DNA of 39,452 bases from an uncultured Oscillospiraceae bacterium (GTDB lineage: Bacteria; Bacillota; Clostridia; Oscillospirales; Oscillospiraceae): the NCBI GenBank assembly GCA_934572465.1, contig CAKTLG010000014.1:1-39452 (forward strand), read 5' to 3'. Below, one piece after another: positions 22,296 through 31,426 of this stretch. The position numbers and the translations under genes are program-made. Position 1 is the stretch's first letter. Each line of letters begins with the position of its first letter. The notes under the pieces are model-generated. The model was not told the origin of the DNA. It ran no database searches and was given only the letters and a program-made list of their open reading frames with translations.

Positions 22296-22410
22296 GCGCC
22301 AAAGGCACAGGGAAGCAGCAGAGGGGGGATTCTCTTTCCAAAGAGAACCACCCGTGCGGAAAAGGAAAGGGATATCCTCTCCGGAAAGAGGATATCCCTT
22401 TGATTGGCGC
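22296..22410. repeat. Compound palindromic repeat element
   Basis: GCGCCAA (22296-22302) and TTGGCGC (22404-22410) enclose two hairpins. The first has a perfect 18-bp core at 22330-22347 flanked by G and C runs. The second pairs 22366-22380 with 22387-22401 perfectly. Both share a GGGAT(A)TCCTCT-like arm, also seen at 5594-5627. There is no open reading frame. It may be a REP- or MITE-like element, or an RNA structure at the 3' ends of lysS and pepP-like. Confidence 0.65.
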
Positions 22411-22433
22411 AGCGCTGCCTCTTTTCCTTCGGT

Positions 22434-24233
22434 TTAGCCGAACGAAACCGGCGCGGTGACCTCCTTGAGCCATGCAAGTTCCTCGCCGGAAAGATAGGGC
22501 GAGATCGCCGCGTAGACCTTTGCGTGATACGCATTGAGCAGCTCCACATCGCGCGAGGAGAGCAGCGTCAGGTCGATCGCGTCGCGGTCGTAGGGCACGA
22601 GCGTCAGCGGCTCGAGCCTGAGGAAGCGGCCGAACTCCGTGCGTCCGGCGTCGCGCACGACGACGAGGTTCTCGATGCGCACGCCGAACTTGCCCGCAAG
22701 GTAGATGCCCGGCTCGTTCGAGAAGATCATGCCCTCCTCGATGACGCAGTGGCGCTTCTGGCGGTTCACGTCCCAGTGCACGCGCTCGGGCCCCTCGTGC
22801 ACGCCGAGAACAAAGCCCACGCCATGGCCTGTGCCGTGGTTATAGTCAAGGCCGGCTTCCCACAGCGGCGCGCGGGCCAGCATGTCAAGGTTTTCCCCCG
22901 TGCAGCCGTGGAGGAATTTCGCCGCGCCCAGCTGCAGATGTCCGCGCAGGACGAGCGTGTAGACGCGCTTTTCCTCCTCCGTGAGCGGCCCCAGCGCGAT
23001 GGTGCGCGTGATATCGGTCGTGCCTTCAAGGTACTGCGCGCCCGTGTCGGCAAGGCACAGCCCGCGCGCCTCAAGGGGCACGTCCGTCTCCTCGGTCGGC
23101 TCGTAGTGGACGATCGCGCCGTGCGCGCCGTAGGCAAGAATGGGATCGAAGCTCTGCTCGAGGTAGTGCTCGCCCTCGGCGCGCAGGCTCTCGAGCTTTT
23201 TCGCCGCGCTCAGCTCCGTGACCGGCTCGTTTCCGACCGTGTGCTTGAGCCAGTAGATGAAGCGCGTGACGGCTACGCCGTCCTTGATGTGCGCAAGGCG
23301 CTCGTTTTCCTGCTCGGCGGGGTGCTTCATCGCCTTCATCAGCTGGATGGGGCTGGGCCGGTCGATGCTCTCTGCGCCCTCGGGCACGCTTTGCGTGATG
23401 CGGTAGTTGGCGCTCGCGCCGTCGAGCAGCACGCGCGTGCCTTTCGGCAGCGCCGCGACGAGGCGGTAGATGTCGTCATAGGGCGCAAGCGTCACGCCGT
23501 CGGCGGCAAGGTGCGCCTCGATCTCCGCGCTCACAGCCTCTTTCTGTACGCAGAGCGTGGCCTGCTCGCGTCCGAGCAGCAGGTATGAGAGAAACACCGG
23601 CGTATAGAGCACGTCGCCGCCGCGCAGGTTCAAAAGCCACGCGATCTCATCGAGCGCGGGGATGACGAACACGTCCGCGCCCAGCTCCGCCATCTTTTCG
23701 CGCACGGCCCTGAGCTTTTCTGCGCGCGTCAGGCCCGCATACTTCACATCCAGCTCCCACACCGGCTCGCACGAGAGCGCGGGGCGGTCCGCCCACACAA
23801 GGTCTGCAAGATCCTCGCCGCCTGCAAAGCGGATGTGCTTTGCGCGCGTCTTCTCGCCGATGCGGCGGGCAAGGTCGTTGCTGATCGTGCGGGAGTCGAA
23901 GCCGATGAAGCCGTTTTCACTCACGTGGTCGCGCAGGAAATCGGGAAGCTCGGGCACGCCCGCCTCGCCCATGCGCATGAGCGTGATGCCGCTGCCCTCA
24001 AGCTGCTGCGCGGCCTGTAAAAAGTAGCGTCCGTCCGTCCACAGCGCGGCGGAGTCCGGCAGCACGACGAGCGTGCCGGCGGAGCCGGTGAAGCCGGAGA
24101 GGTATTCGCGCGCCTTGAAGTGCGCGCCCACATATTCCGAAGCATGGAAGTCGTCGGTCACGACGACGTAAGCGCCAATGCCGCGCTTTTTCATTTCCTC
24201 GCGCAGCAGCGCGAGCTTTTCGTCAGAATGCAT
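22434..24233 (-). CDS. Xaa-Pro aminopeptidase (M24B), long three-domain form
   Basis: A 599-residue aminopeptidase P-type enzyme removing N-terminal residues preceding proline. Two creatinase-like N domains (about 1-150 and 165-320) precede a pita-bread M24 domain. The metal ligands are visible in LADTGAQY (Asp), TDITRT (Asp), HGTGHGVG (His), SNEPGIY (Glu) and GVRIENLVVV (Glu). A short C-terminal extension follows, as in eukaryote-like long forms that are common in Clostridia. AAGGAG lies about 10 bases upstream of the ATG at 24233. It follows pepT by 36 bp on the same strand, so the two peptidases are likely coexpressed in peptide utilisation. Confidence 0.95.
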   Translation of the reverse strand: MHSDEKLALLREEMKKRGIGAYVVVTDDFHASEYVGAHFKAREYLSGFTGSAGTLVVLPDSAALWTDGRYFLQAAQQLEGSGITLMRMGEAGVPELPDFLRDHVSENGFIGFDSRTISNDLARRIGEKTRAKHIRFAGGEDLADLVWADRPALSCEPVWELDVKYAGLTRAEKLRAVREKMAELGADVFVIPALDEIAWLLNLRGGDVLYTPVFLSYLLLGREQATLCVQKEAVSAEIEAHLAADGVTLAPYDDIYRLVAALPKGTRVLLDGASANYRITQSVPEGAESIDRPSPIQLMKAMKHPAEQENERLAHIKDGVAVTRFIYWLKHTVGNEPVTELSAAKKLESLRAEGEHYLEQSFDPILAYGAHGAIVHYEPTEETDVPLEARGLCLADTGAQYLEGTTDITRTIALGPLTEEEKRVYTLVLRGHLQLGAAKFLHGCTGENLDMLARAPLWEAGLDYNHGTGHGVGFVLGVHEGPERVHWDVNRQKRHCVIEEGMIFSNEPGIYLAGKFGVRIENLVVVRDAGRTEFGRFLRLEPLTLVPYDRDAIDLTLLSSRDVELLNAYHAKVYAAISPYLSGEELAWLKEVTAPVSFG

Positions 24234-24269
24234 TCAAAAACGCTCCTTATCTCTGCTATTATGCCGGTG

Positions 24270-25481
24270 TTATTCCGCAAAGCTCTGGACCAGCGTGACG
24301 AGCACCTTTGTCATCGCGCCAAGACTCTCCGCGGGGATCCACTCGCGCACGCCATGGAAATTGTAGCCGCCGGTGGAGAGATTGGGACAGGGCAGCCCGT
24401 CCCAGGAAAGCCGCGCGCCGTCCGTGCCGCCGCGGATGGGGACGCACTGAGGCGTAACGCCGTTTGCACGGAAGGCGTTTTCCGCGCGCTCGATGAGGTG
24501 GAAGTGCGGCAGGATCTTTTCCTTCATGTTGTAGTAGCTGTCGGCGATCTCGGAAGTGGCCGTACCCGCGCCGTAGCGCTCGTTGATCTTTTCGGCGCAG
24601 GCGGCAAAGAGCGCCTTTTTCGCCTCGAACTTCTCGCGGTCGTGGTCGCGGATGATATAGCGCAGCGTGGCCTCGGCCATGCCGCCGGACATATCTGTCA
24701 GGTGGAAGAAGCCCTCGTAGCCCTCGGTCTTCTCGGGCACCTCGTCGGCTGGCAGCAGCGCGTGGAATTCCATCGCCACCGTCGCGGCGTTGACCATCAC
24801 ATCCTTGGCGCTGCCCGGGTGCACGCCCACGCCGCGCACATTCAGCACAGCGGACGCGGCGTTGAAGTTTTCATACTCGATCTCGCCCAGCGCCCCGCCG
24901 TCCACGGTGTAGCCGTAGTCGCACCTGAGCTCCGGCACGGAAAGCCCGTCCACGCCGTTGCCGATCTCCTCGTCGGTCGTGAAGATCACGCGCACCTCGC
25001 CGTGTTTCGCGCCGGTTTCAATGAGCGTTTCCACCGCCGCCATGATCTCCGCGACGCCGGCCTTGTCGTCCGCGCCCAGCAGCGTCGTGCCGTCGGTCAC
25101 AATCAGCTCCTCGCCGATGTGCCGCTCAAGGCCAGGGCAGAGCGCCTCGGTCAGCGACACGGCGTCATTGAGCTTCAGCTCGCCGCCCTCGTAGCGCACG
25201 ATGCGGGGCTTGACGTTCTCGCCCGAGGCGTCGGGCGCGGTGTCGACGTGCGCGATGAGCGCGATGACCGGCGCGCTCACGCCCTCGCTCGCCGGAAGCG
25301 TTGCGATCACGTTGCCGCAGCCGTCCATATGCACGTCCGAAAGGCCGAGCGCGTTCAGCTCGTCCATCAGCACGCGGCCAAGCACCTTCTGCCGCTCGGT
25401 CGAGGGCGAGGTGCCGGAAAAATCATCGGATGTCGTATAGTATGTCACATAGCGCAGAAAGCGCGATCTTGCAGCTTCCAT
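24270..25481 (-). CDS. pepT: Peptidase T (tripeptide aminopeptidase)
   Basis: A 403-residue M20B zinc aminopeptidase that releases the N-terminal residue of tripeptides in the cytoplasm. It begins MEAARSRFLRYVTYYTTSDD. Zinc and catalytic motifs are HVDTAPD near residue 79, GADDKAG near 138 and TTDEEIG near 171. The typical C-terminal RGGTDGARLSWDGLPCPNL then FHGVREW is intact. The ATG at 25481 has AAGGAGG 9 bases upstream; a longer frame is open to 25634 but crosses the promoter. It is first of a pepT/aminopeptidase P pair and divergent from the TrmH-family gene. Confidence 0.96.
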   Translation of the reverse strand: MEAARSRFLRYVTYYTTSDDFSGTSPSTERQKVLGRVLMDELNALGLSDVHMDGCGNVIATLPASEGVSAPVIALIAHVDTAPDASGENVKPRIVRYEGGELKLNDAVSLTEALCPGLERHIGEELIVTDGTTLLGADDKAGVAEIMAAVETLIETGAKHGEVRVIFTTDEEIGNGVDGLSVPELRCDYGYTVDGGALGEIEYENFNAASAVLNVRGVGVHPGSAKDVMVNAATVAMEFHALLPADEVPEKTEGYEGFFHLTDMSGGMAEATLRYIIRDHDREKFEAKKALFAACAEKINERYGAGTATSEIADSYYNMKEKILPHFHLIERAENAFRANGVTPQCVPIRGGTDGARLSWDGLPCPNLSTGGYNFHGVREWIPAESLGAMTKVLVTLVQSFAE

Positions 25482-25522
25482 GGGATCATTCCTCCTTGTT
25501 GAAATGGGTATCAGCTGCGGAC

Positions 25523-25552
25523 AGTTTATCACATTGAACCGCCGGATGTAAA
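25523..25552 (-). promoter_or_regulatory. Promoter of the pepT pair
   Basis: Minus strand TTTACA (25552-25547), 18 bp, TAAACT (25528-25523) with a TG extension. About 40 bp before the ATG. Confidence 0.65.
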
Positions 25553-25595
25553 GACGGCGGCGCGGAATTTGCAAAATGTCTTTGCGCGCTTTTAC

Positions 25596-25625
25596 TTGAC
25601 AAACCGCATAATTTAATAATATAGT
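25596..25625 (+). promoter_or_regulatory. Promoter of the TrmH-like-dprA-topA run
   Basis: TTGACA (25596-25601), 18 bp, TATAGT (25620-25625), in an AT-rich island. Divergent from the pepT promoter 43 bp away. Confidence 0.75.
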
Positions 25626-25668
25626 GTGGTACACATATTATATAGAGATCGAAGGAGGAAGGACGGCA

Positions 25669-26430
25669 ATGCGCATCGAGACCATCACGAGCCGCCAGAA
25701 CGCGCTGATGACGCATCTGCGCAAGCTCGCCTCCTCCCGCGCGTACCGCGCGAAAAGCGGGGAGTACCTCTGCGACGGGACAAAGCTTCTATCCGAAGCG
25801 CTCAAGTGGAACGCGCCGGTCAGAACGGCCGTGTTTTCAGACGGCGCGGAGATCCCGCCGCTGCCCGATACCGTGCGCGCCGTGCGCGTGAGCGGGGAGC
25901 TGATGCGCTCGGTGAGTCCGATGGAGACCCCGCAGGGCGCGCTTTTCACCGTCGCGCTGCCTGAAACGAAGCTTCCCGATACGCTCACGGGGCGGCGCTA
26001 CCTCGTGCTCGACGGTGTGCAGGACCCCGGCAACGTCGGCACGATCCTCCGCACGGCGGACGCCTTCGACTGCGACGGCGTGTTTCTTGTCAACGCCTGC
26101 GCCGACATTTACAATCCCAAGACCGCGCGCGCCACGATGGGGGCCGTTTTCCGCCGCGAGGCATACAGCCTGACGCCGGACGAGCTGTTCGCCCTGCTGC
26201 AAAAAAGCGGCGTTCCGCTCTACGGCACGGCTCTGCGCGACGATACCGTGCCGCTCTCCGACGCCGACTTGTCCAGAGCCGCCGTCGCCATCGGCAGCGA
26301 GGGGAAGGGCCTTTCCCAGCAGCTGCTCGACAGGTGCGAAAAAACGCTGAAGATCCCCATGAGCCCGCGCTGCGAGTCGCTGAATGCGGCCGTCGCGGCG
26401 ACGGTCGTGCTGTGGGAAATGTACCGCTGA
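25669..26430 (+). CDS. TrmH (SpoU) family RNA 2'-O-methyltransferase
   Basis: A 253-residue SPOUT methyltransferase. The N-terminal substrate-binding domain (about 1-95) starts with the common ITSRQNALMTHLRKL and has KSGEYLCDGTKLLSEAL. The catalytic domain shows the three SpoU motifs: DPGNVGTILRTADAF, IGSEGKGLS, and IPMSPRCESLNAAVAATVVLWE. It methylates a ribose in rRNA or tRNA; which one (for example 23S G2251-like or another) cannot be read from the sequence. The ATG at 25669 has AAGGAGG 10 bases upstream; an upstream frame to 25624 lacks a ribosome site. It is first gene of a long plus-strand run, followed by dprA after 20 bp. Confidence 0.93.
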   Translation: MRIETITSRQNALMTHLRKLASSRAYRAKSGEYLCDGTKLLSEALKWNAPVRTAVFSDGAEIPPLPDTVRAVRVSGELMRSVSPMETPQGALFTVALPETKLPDTLTGRRYLVLDGVQDPGNVGTILRTADAFDCDGVFLVNACADIYNPKTARATMGAVFRREAYSLTPDELFALLQKSGVPLYGTALRDDTVPLSDADLSRAAVAIGSEGKGLSQQLLDRCEKTLKIPMSPRCESLNAAVAATVVLWEMYR

Positions 26431-26450
26431 AGCCATAAGGAGGTGTTCTC

Positions 26451-27662
26451 ATGGCGGGGCTCAAATACTGGGTGTGGCTCTCGGAGGTCAGGGGACTGAC
26501 GAACCGCTCAAAGCTGCTGCTGCTCGATCATTTCGGCACGCCTGAGAGCGTCTACTACGCCGACGAGGACGAGTACCGTCTGGTCGGCGGCCTCGAGCCG
26601 CGCCAGCTCGCGCTACTCGCGGACAAGTCGACCGAGAACGCCGACCGCATTCTCGGCGCGTGCTCGCGCCTGGGGCTGCGGCTGCTGACGATGCAGGACG
26701 CGGACTATCCCGTGCGCCTGCGCAATATTTTCGAGCCGCCGTGCCTGCTCTATGTCAAAGGGCAGCTTCCCGTCATCGACGAGGAGGTCGCCGTCGCCAT
26801 GGTCGGCACGCGCAAGGCCACGCCCTACGGCGTCGAGGCGGCGGAGAAGATCGCCTACGGCCTTTGCAGACAGGGCGCGGTCGTTGTCTCCGGCGCTGCC
26901 GCCGGCATCGACTCTGCAGCGCACCGCGGCGCGCTGCGCGCGGGCGGCAGAACGATCGCCGTGCTCGGCAGCGGCATCGACGTGGTCTATCCCGCGGAGA
27001 ATGAATGGCTCTACCGCGATATCGCGGCCTCGGGCGCGCTCGTGAGCGAATATCCGCCCGGCGCTGCCGCCGAGGGCTGGCACTTTCCCGTGCGCAACCG
27101 CATCATCAGCGGCCTGAGCCTCGCCGCCGTCGTGGTCGAGGCGCCGGAAAAGAGCGGCGCGCTCATCACGGCCAACACCGCGCTTGAACAGGGACGCGAC
27201 GTTTTCGCCGTCCCCGGCCCGATCGACGCGCCCATGAGCCGCGGCTGCAACCGCCTCATCGCGGACGGCGCTGCCGCGCTCATCACCGACAGCTGGGACG
27301 TGCTGCGCGAATACGAAGCGATGTATCCGCACAAGATCCTCGGCGAGCGGGTGGAGCTGCCGCGCACGCTCGGCTATCAGGCGCGCGAGGAACAGGCCCG
27401 CGCCAGACAGGCCGCGGCAGAGGAGGCTCCCACGCTGCCGAAGCTCGATCTTGCGAAAAACGACGCGGGGCTGACCGACGACCAGATCGCCATACTGCGC
27501 GCGCTCAAGGGCGGCGCTCTGCAGGTGGACGACCTGATCGAAAAGACCGCCATCCCGACCCGCCGCGTGCTCTCCGCGCTCACGATGCTGGAGCTGGACG
27601 GTTATGTCGCGCAGGGCGGCGGCAAGCATTTTTCATTGAACGTAACACTATTGGAGGAATAG
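26451..27662 (+). CDS. dprA: DNA-processing protein DprA
   Basis: A 403-residue DprA/Smf protein, which loads RecA on incoming single-stranded DNA in natural transformation. It has an N-terminal SAM-like helical domain (about 1-70), then the extended Rossmann fold: VAMVGTRKATPYG, VVSGAAAGIDSAAHRGAL, AVLGSGIDVVYPAEN, SEYPPG, FPVRNRIISGLS and ALEQGRDVFAVPG. A C-terminal winged helix (about 335-400, LTDDQIAILRALKGGALQVD) is also present. AAGGAGG precedes the ATG. The dprA-topA order is conserved across Firmicutes. Presence alone does not prove competence, as dprA is kept in many non-transformable bacteria. Confidence 0.96.
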   Translation: MAGLKYWVWLSEVRGLTNRSKLLLLDHFGTPESVYYADEDEYRLVGGLEPRQLALLADKSTENADRILGACSRLGLRLLTMQDADYPVRLRNIFEPPCLLYVKGQLPVIDEEVAVAMVGTRKATPYGVEAAEKIAYGLCRQGAVVVSGAAAGIDSAAHRGALRAGGRTIAVLGSGIDVVYPAENEWLYRDIAASGALVSEYPPGAAAEGWHFPVRNRIISGLSLAAVVVEAPEKSGALITANTALEQGRDVFAVPGPIDAPMSRGCNRLIADGAAALITDSWDVLREYEAMYPHKILGERVELPRTLGYQAREEQARARQAAAEEAPTLPKLDLAKNDAGLTDDQIAILRALKGGALQVDDLIEKTAIPTRRVLSALTMLELDGYVAQGGGKHFSLNVTLLEE

Positions 27663-27667
27663 ATCGA

Positions 27668-30100
27668 ATGGCAAAAAAGCATCTGGTGATCGTCGAGTCT
27701 CCGGCCAAGGCGAAAACCATCGGCAAATATCTGGGCAAGGATTACGAGGTCAAGGCCAGCATGGGGCACCTGCGCGATCTTCCCAAAAGCAAGCTCGGCG
27801 TGGATATCGAGCACGACTTCGAGCCTGTGTACCAGCCCATCCGCGGCAAGGAGGAGCTGATCGGCGAGCTCAAAAGGGCCGCTAAGAGCAGCGACACCGT
27901 CTATCTCGCAACGGACCCCGACCGCGAGGGCGAGGCCATCTCGTGGCACCTGAAGGCGCTTTTGGAGCTTGACGATCAAAAGGCGCAGCGCGTTACCTTC
28001 AACGAGATCACGAAGAAGGTCGTCACCGAGAGCATCCGGCGTCCCCGCGCCATCGACCAGGATCTGGTCGACGCGCAGCAGGCGCGCCGCGTCCTCGACC
28101 GCATCGTCGGCTATCAGCTGAGCCCGCTGCTGTGGAAAAAGGTGCGCCGCGGCTTGTCCGCCGGCCGCGTGCAGTCTGTCGCCGCCCGCATGGTCGACGA
28201 CCGCGAGAAGGAGATCGCCGCCTTTGAGCCGCAGGAATACTGGACGCTCGACGCCGACCTCACCGACGAGGCGACGCACAAGACCTTTGAAGCGCACTAT
28301 TACGGCAAGGACGGGAAAAAGGTCGAGCCTGACTCGGGCGAGCAGGTGGACGGCATCATCGCCGACATCGGCGACAAGCCCTTTTCCGTGACGAGCATCA
28401 AGCGCACGGACAAGCAGCGTTCCCCGTCTCTGCCGTTCACGACCTCCACGCTCCAGCAGGACGCCTCGCGCAAGCTCAACATGACCCCGCGCCGCACCAT
28501 GGCCATCGCCCAGCAGCTCTATGAGGGCGTGGATATCACGGGCGAGGGCACGGTGGGCCTCATCACCTATATGCGTACCGACTCGCTGCGCATCTCGGAG
28601 GAGGCCGTCGCCGCGGCGAAGACGTTTATCCTGGGCCGCTACGGGCAGGACTATTATCCAAAGGCCGCCCGCCATTACAAGGCCAAGGCCGGTGCACAGG
28701 ACGCGCACGAGGCCATCCGCCCCTCAAACGTTGCGCTGACGCCCGAGCAGATCAAGGGCGACCTCACGGGCGAGCAGTACCGGCTCTACCGCCTGATCTG
28801 GAGCCGCTTCCTCGCCTCCCAGATGGCGAACGCCGTCTATGACAGCGTGAGCGTTCAGATCATGGCCGGCGCGCACGAGTTCCACGCCAGCGCCAGCAGC
28901 CTCAAGTTTTCCGGCTATACCGCCGTTTACGAGGAGTCCCGCGACGACGACGGCAAGGAGGAAAAGGAGGGCTCGCTCCCGCCGCTCACCGAGGGGCAGA
29001 GCCTGACGCTCGAGGCCTATACGCCGCTCCAGCATTTCACTCAGCCGCCGCTTCGCTACACGGACGCGACGCTCATCCGCGCCATGGAGCAGAACGGCAT
29101 CGGCCGCCCCTCGACCTACGCGCCGACGGTCTCGACGATCCTCGACCGCGAGTACGTCGTCAAGGACGGCAAGTACCTGCGCCCCACGCCGCTCGGCGAG
29201 GTGGTGACGGGACTCATGGAGGAGCGCTTCCCTGATATCGTGGACATGAAGTTCACCGCCCGCATGGAGCAGAAGCTCGACACCGTCGAGGAGGGCGAGA
29301 CGCCATGGAAGCAGGTCATCCGCGACTTTTACGGCGATTTCGCGCGCGACCTCAAAAACGCCGAGGAGGCGCTCGAGGGCGTGCGGCTCAAGGTGCCCGA
29401 CGAGGTCAGCGAGGAAAAGTGCGACATCTGCGGCCGGAACATGGTCATCAAGAGCGGGCGCTTTGGCCGCTTTCTGGCCTGCCCGGGCTACCCCGAGTGC
29501 ACCTTCACCAAGCCCCTCGTCATCGAAATGCCGGGCCGCTGCCCCAAATGCGGCGGCCGCCTGATGAAGCGCACGGGCGTGAGCAGAAAGACGAACAAGC
29601 AGTACACCTACTATGCCTGTGAGTTTTCCGCCAGCAGCGATCCCGAAAAGAAGTGCGACTTCATGACCTGGGACGTGCCGACGAAGGACGACTGCCCCGA
29701 ATGCGGACAGACGATGTTCAAAAAGGCGGGCAAGGGCTACAAGCGCCCCTACTGCATCAACCCCGCTTGCGCGCGCTTCGTGCCTGAGGATCAGCGCGGC
29801 TACGTGAAAAAGAAGCCGGCCGAGACCGCGGAGGACGGCGCGGAGGCTGCGGAGACCGCTGAAACGGCGGAGACTGCGGAAAAGAAGCCCGCCGCCAGGA
29901 AGACGGCAGCGAAAAAGACCGCCGCGGCGAAGAAAACGGCGAAAAAGGCCGCAGCCGCCGAGGACGGTGAAGAAAAGCCTGCCGGGAAGACGGCGGCCAA
30001 GAAAACCGCTGCCGCAAAGCCGGCAGCCAGGAAGACGGCGGCGAAAAAGCCCGCCGCAAAGTCCGCGGCCAAAAAGGCCGCGGAGAAGGAAGAGAACTGA
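27668..30100 (+). CDS. topA: DNA topoisomerase I (type IA) with Lys/Ala-rich tail
   Basis: An 810-residue type IA topoisomerase that relaxes negative supercoils. It has a Toprim domain (1-115: VIVESPAKAKTIGKYLG, then ATDPDREGEAISWH with the Mg2+ acidic triad) and the catalytic Tyr301 in GLITYMRTDS. The RGLSAGRVQS and NGIGRPSTYAPTVSTI blocks are typical. Three C-terminal zinc fingers start at CDICGR, CPKCGG and CPECGQ. Residues 714-810 form a low-complexity tail: first Glu/Thr/Ala-rich and acidic, then Lys/Ala-rich with repeated KTAAKK units, resembling histone H1-type tails known from actinobacterial TopA. Its stop overlaps the trmFO start by one base. Confidence 0.97.
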   Translation: MAKKHLVIVESPAKAKTIGKYLGKDYEVKASMGHLRDLPKSKLGVDIEHDFEPVYQPIRGKEELIGELKRAAKSSDTVYLATDPDREGEAISWHLKALLELDDQKAQRVTFNEITKKVVTESIRRPRAIDQDLVDAQQARRVLDRIVGYQLSPLLWKKVRRGLSAGRVQSVAARMVDDREKEIAAFEPQEYWTLDADLTDEATHKTFEAHYYGKDGKKVEPDSGEQVDGIIADIGDKPFSVTSIKRTDKQRSPSLPFTTSTLQQDASRKLNMTPRRTMAIAQQLYEGVDITGEGTVGLITYMRTDSLRISEEAVAAAKTFILGRYGQDYYPKAARHYKAKAGAQDAHEAIRPSNVALTPEQIKGDLTGEQYRLYRLIWSRFLASQMANAVYDSVSVQIMAGAHEFHASASSLKFSGYTAVYEESRDDDGKEEKEGSLPPLTEGQSLTLEAYTPLQHFTQPPLRYTDATLIRAMEQNGIGRPSTYAPTVSTILDREYVVKDGKYLRPTPLGEVVTGLMEERFPDIVDMKFTARMEQKLDTVEEGETPWKQVIRDFYGDFARDLKNAEEALEGVRLKVPDEVSEEKCDICGRNMVIKSGRFGRFLACPGYPECTFTKPLVIEMPGRCPKCGGRLMKRTGVSRKTNKQYTYYACEFSASSDPEKKCDFMTWDVPTKDDCPECGQTMFKKAGKGYKRPYCINPACARFVPEDQRGYVKKKPAETAEDGAEAAETAETAETAEKKPAARKTAAKKTAAAKKTAKKAAAAEDGEEKPAGKTAAKKTAAAKPAARKTAAKKPAAKSAAKKAAEKEEN

Positions 30101-31422
30101 TGCAAGTAACTGTGATCGGCGCCGGCCTTGCCGGCTGCGAGGCTGCCTGGCAGCTGGCGCGGCGCGGCATCGCCGTGACGCTGCATGAAATGAAGCCCGA
30201 AAAGACCACCCCCGCGCACCACACGGCGGATTTTGCCGAGCTGTGCTGCTCAAATTCGCTGCGCTCGGATCAGCTTGAAAACGCCGTGGGACTTCTGAAA
30301 GAGGAGCTGCGGCGCATGGGCTCGCTCATTATGTCCTGCGCGGACGCGACGCGCGTGGAGGCGGGCGGTGCGCTGGCGGTCGACCGCCATGGCTTTTCAA
30401 AGCTCGTGACCGAAAAGATCCGCTCCCACCCCAATATCACGGTCGTCCCCGGCGAGGTGACGGCCATCCCCGCGGGGAATGTCATTATCGCCTCGGGACC
30501 CTTGACGAGCGACGCGCTCGCCGCCGCCATCGCCGAAAAGATCGGCGATGGGCACACGCTGAACTTTTTCGATGCCGCTGCCCCGCTCGTGACGTTTGAA
30601 AGCGTCGATATGGATTCGGCGTTTTTCGCCTCGCGCTACGACAAGGGAACGCCGGATTACATCAACTGCCCGATGACGGAGCAGGAGTACGACGCTTTCT
30701 GGCAGGCGCTCACGACCGCCGAGGAGGCGGAGGTGCACGGCTTTGAGGATAAGCGCGTGTTCGAGGGCTGTATGCCCGTCGAGGTCATGGCGCGCCGCGG
30801 ACACGATACGCTCTGCTACGGCCCGCTCAAGCCGCGCGGCCTGCGCGACCCGAAGACGGGGAAGGAGCCCTACGCCGTCGTCCAGCTCCGGCGCGACAAC
30901 GCGCAGGGCAGCGTCTATAACCTTGTCGGCTTTCAGACGCATCTGCGCTTTCCCGAGCAGAAGCGCGTCTTTTCGATGATCCCCGCGCTGCACGGCGCGG
31001 ACTTTGTCCGCTACGGCGTCATGCACCGCAACACCTATCTCCGCTCGCCGGGGATGCTGGATCGCTACTACCGTCTTATCGCGGATGAGCGCGTCGCCTT
31101 TGCCGGCCAGATGACGGGCGTTGAGGGCTACATCGAGTCCGCCGCCTCCGGCTTTCTCGCGGGCGTGGAGCTTGCAAGGAGACTTGAAGGCCGCGCGCCG
31201 GTCGACTTTCCGCGCGAGACGGCTGTCGGCGCGCTGGGGCTTTACATCAGCGATACCACCGTCACCGATTTCCAGCCGATGAACGTCAACTTCGGCATCA
31301 TGCCGCCGCTGGGCCGCCGCGTCAAGGGCGGCAAACGGGTGAAGAACGCGCTGCTGGCCGAACGTGCGCTCGCGCACATCGACGCGCTGCGCGAGGAAGT
31401 ACTGAGCGACGTAAAGGAGTGA
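30100..31422 (+). CDS. trmFO: Folate-dependent tRNA U54 methyltransferase TrmFO
   Basis: A 440-residue FAD enzyme that makes m5U54 in the T-loop of tRNA using methylenetetrahydrofolate, the Gram-positive alternative to TrmA. The FAD site is VIGAGLAGCEAAWQLARRG at residues 5-23. Family blocks ELCCSNSLRSDQLENAVGLLKEE, FEGCMPVEVMARRGHDTL, GPLKPRGLRDP, and FAGQMTGVEGYIESAASGFLAG are complete. The catalytic cysteines lie in the NSLRS-preceding CC and in EGCMPVE. The length is normal. It overlaps topA by one base (TGATG), as in many Firmicutes. Confidence 0.97.
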   Translation: MQVTVIGAGLAGCEAAWQLARRGIAVTLHEMKPEKTTPAHHTADFAELCCSNSLRSDQLENAVGLLKEELRRMGSLIMSCADATRVEAGGALAVDRHGFSKLVTEKIRSHPNITVVPGEVTAIPAGNVIIASGPLTSDALAAAIAEKIGDGHTLNFFDAAAPLVTFESVDMDSAFFASRYDKGTPDYINCPMTEQEYDAFWQALTTAEEAEVHGFEDKRVFEGCMPVEVMARRGHDTLCYGPLKPRGLRDPKTGKEPYAVVQLRRDNAQGSVYNLVGFQTHLRFPEQKRVFSMIPALHGADFVRYGVMHRNTYLRSPGMLDRYYRLIADERVAFAGQMTGVEGYIESAASGFLAGVELARRLEGRAPVDFPRETAVGALGLYISDTTVTDFQPMNVNFGIMPPLGRRVKGGKRVKNALLAERALAHIDALREEVLSDVKE

Positions 31423-31426
31423 ACGT

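Noticed and set aside
29807..30090. CRISPR-like or tandem DNA repeat
   Set aside because: The repetition is codon-level (Lys/Ala units) inside topA, irregular and in frame, without spacers.
28724..30253. Minus-strand 509-codon frame opposite the topA tail
   Set aside because: Arg/Gly/Leu repeats are the complement of the Lys/Ala repeat codons. No ribosome site or domain.
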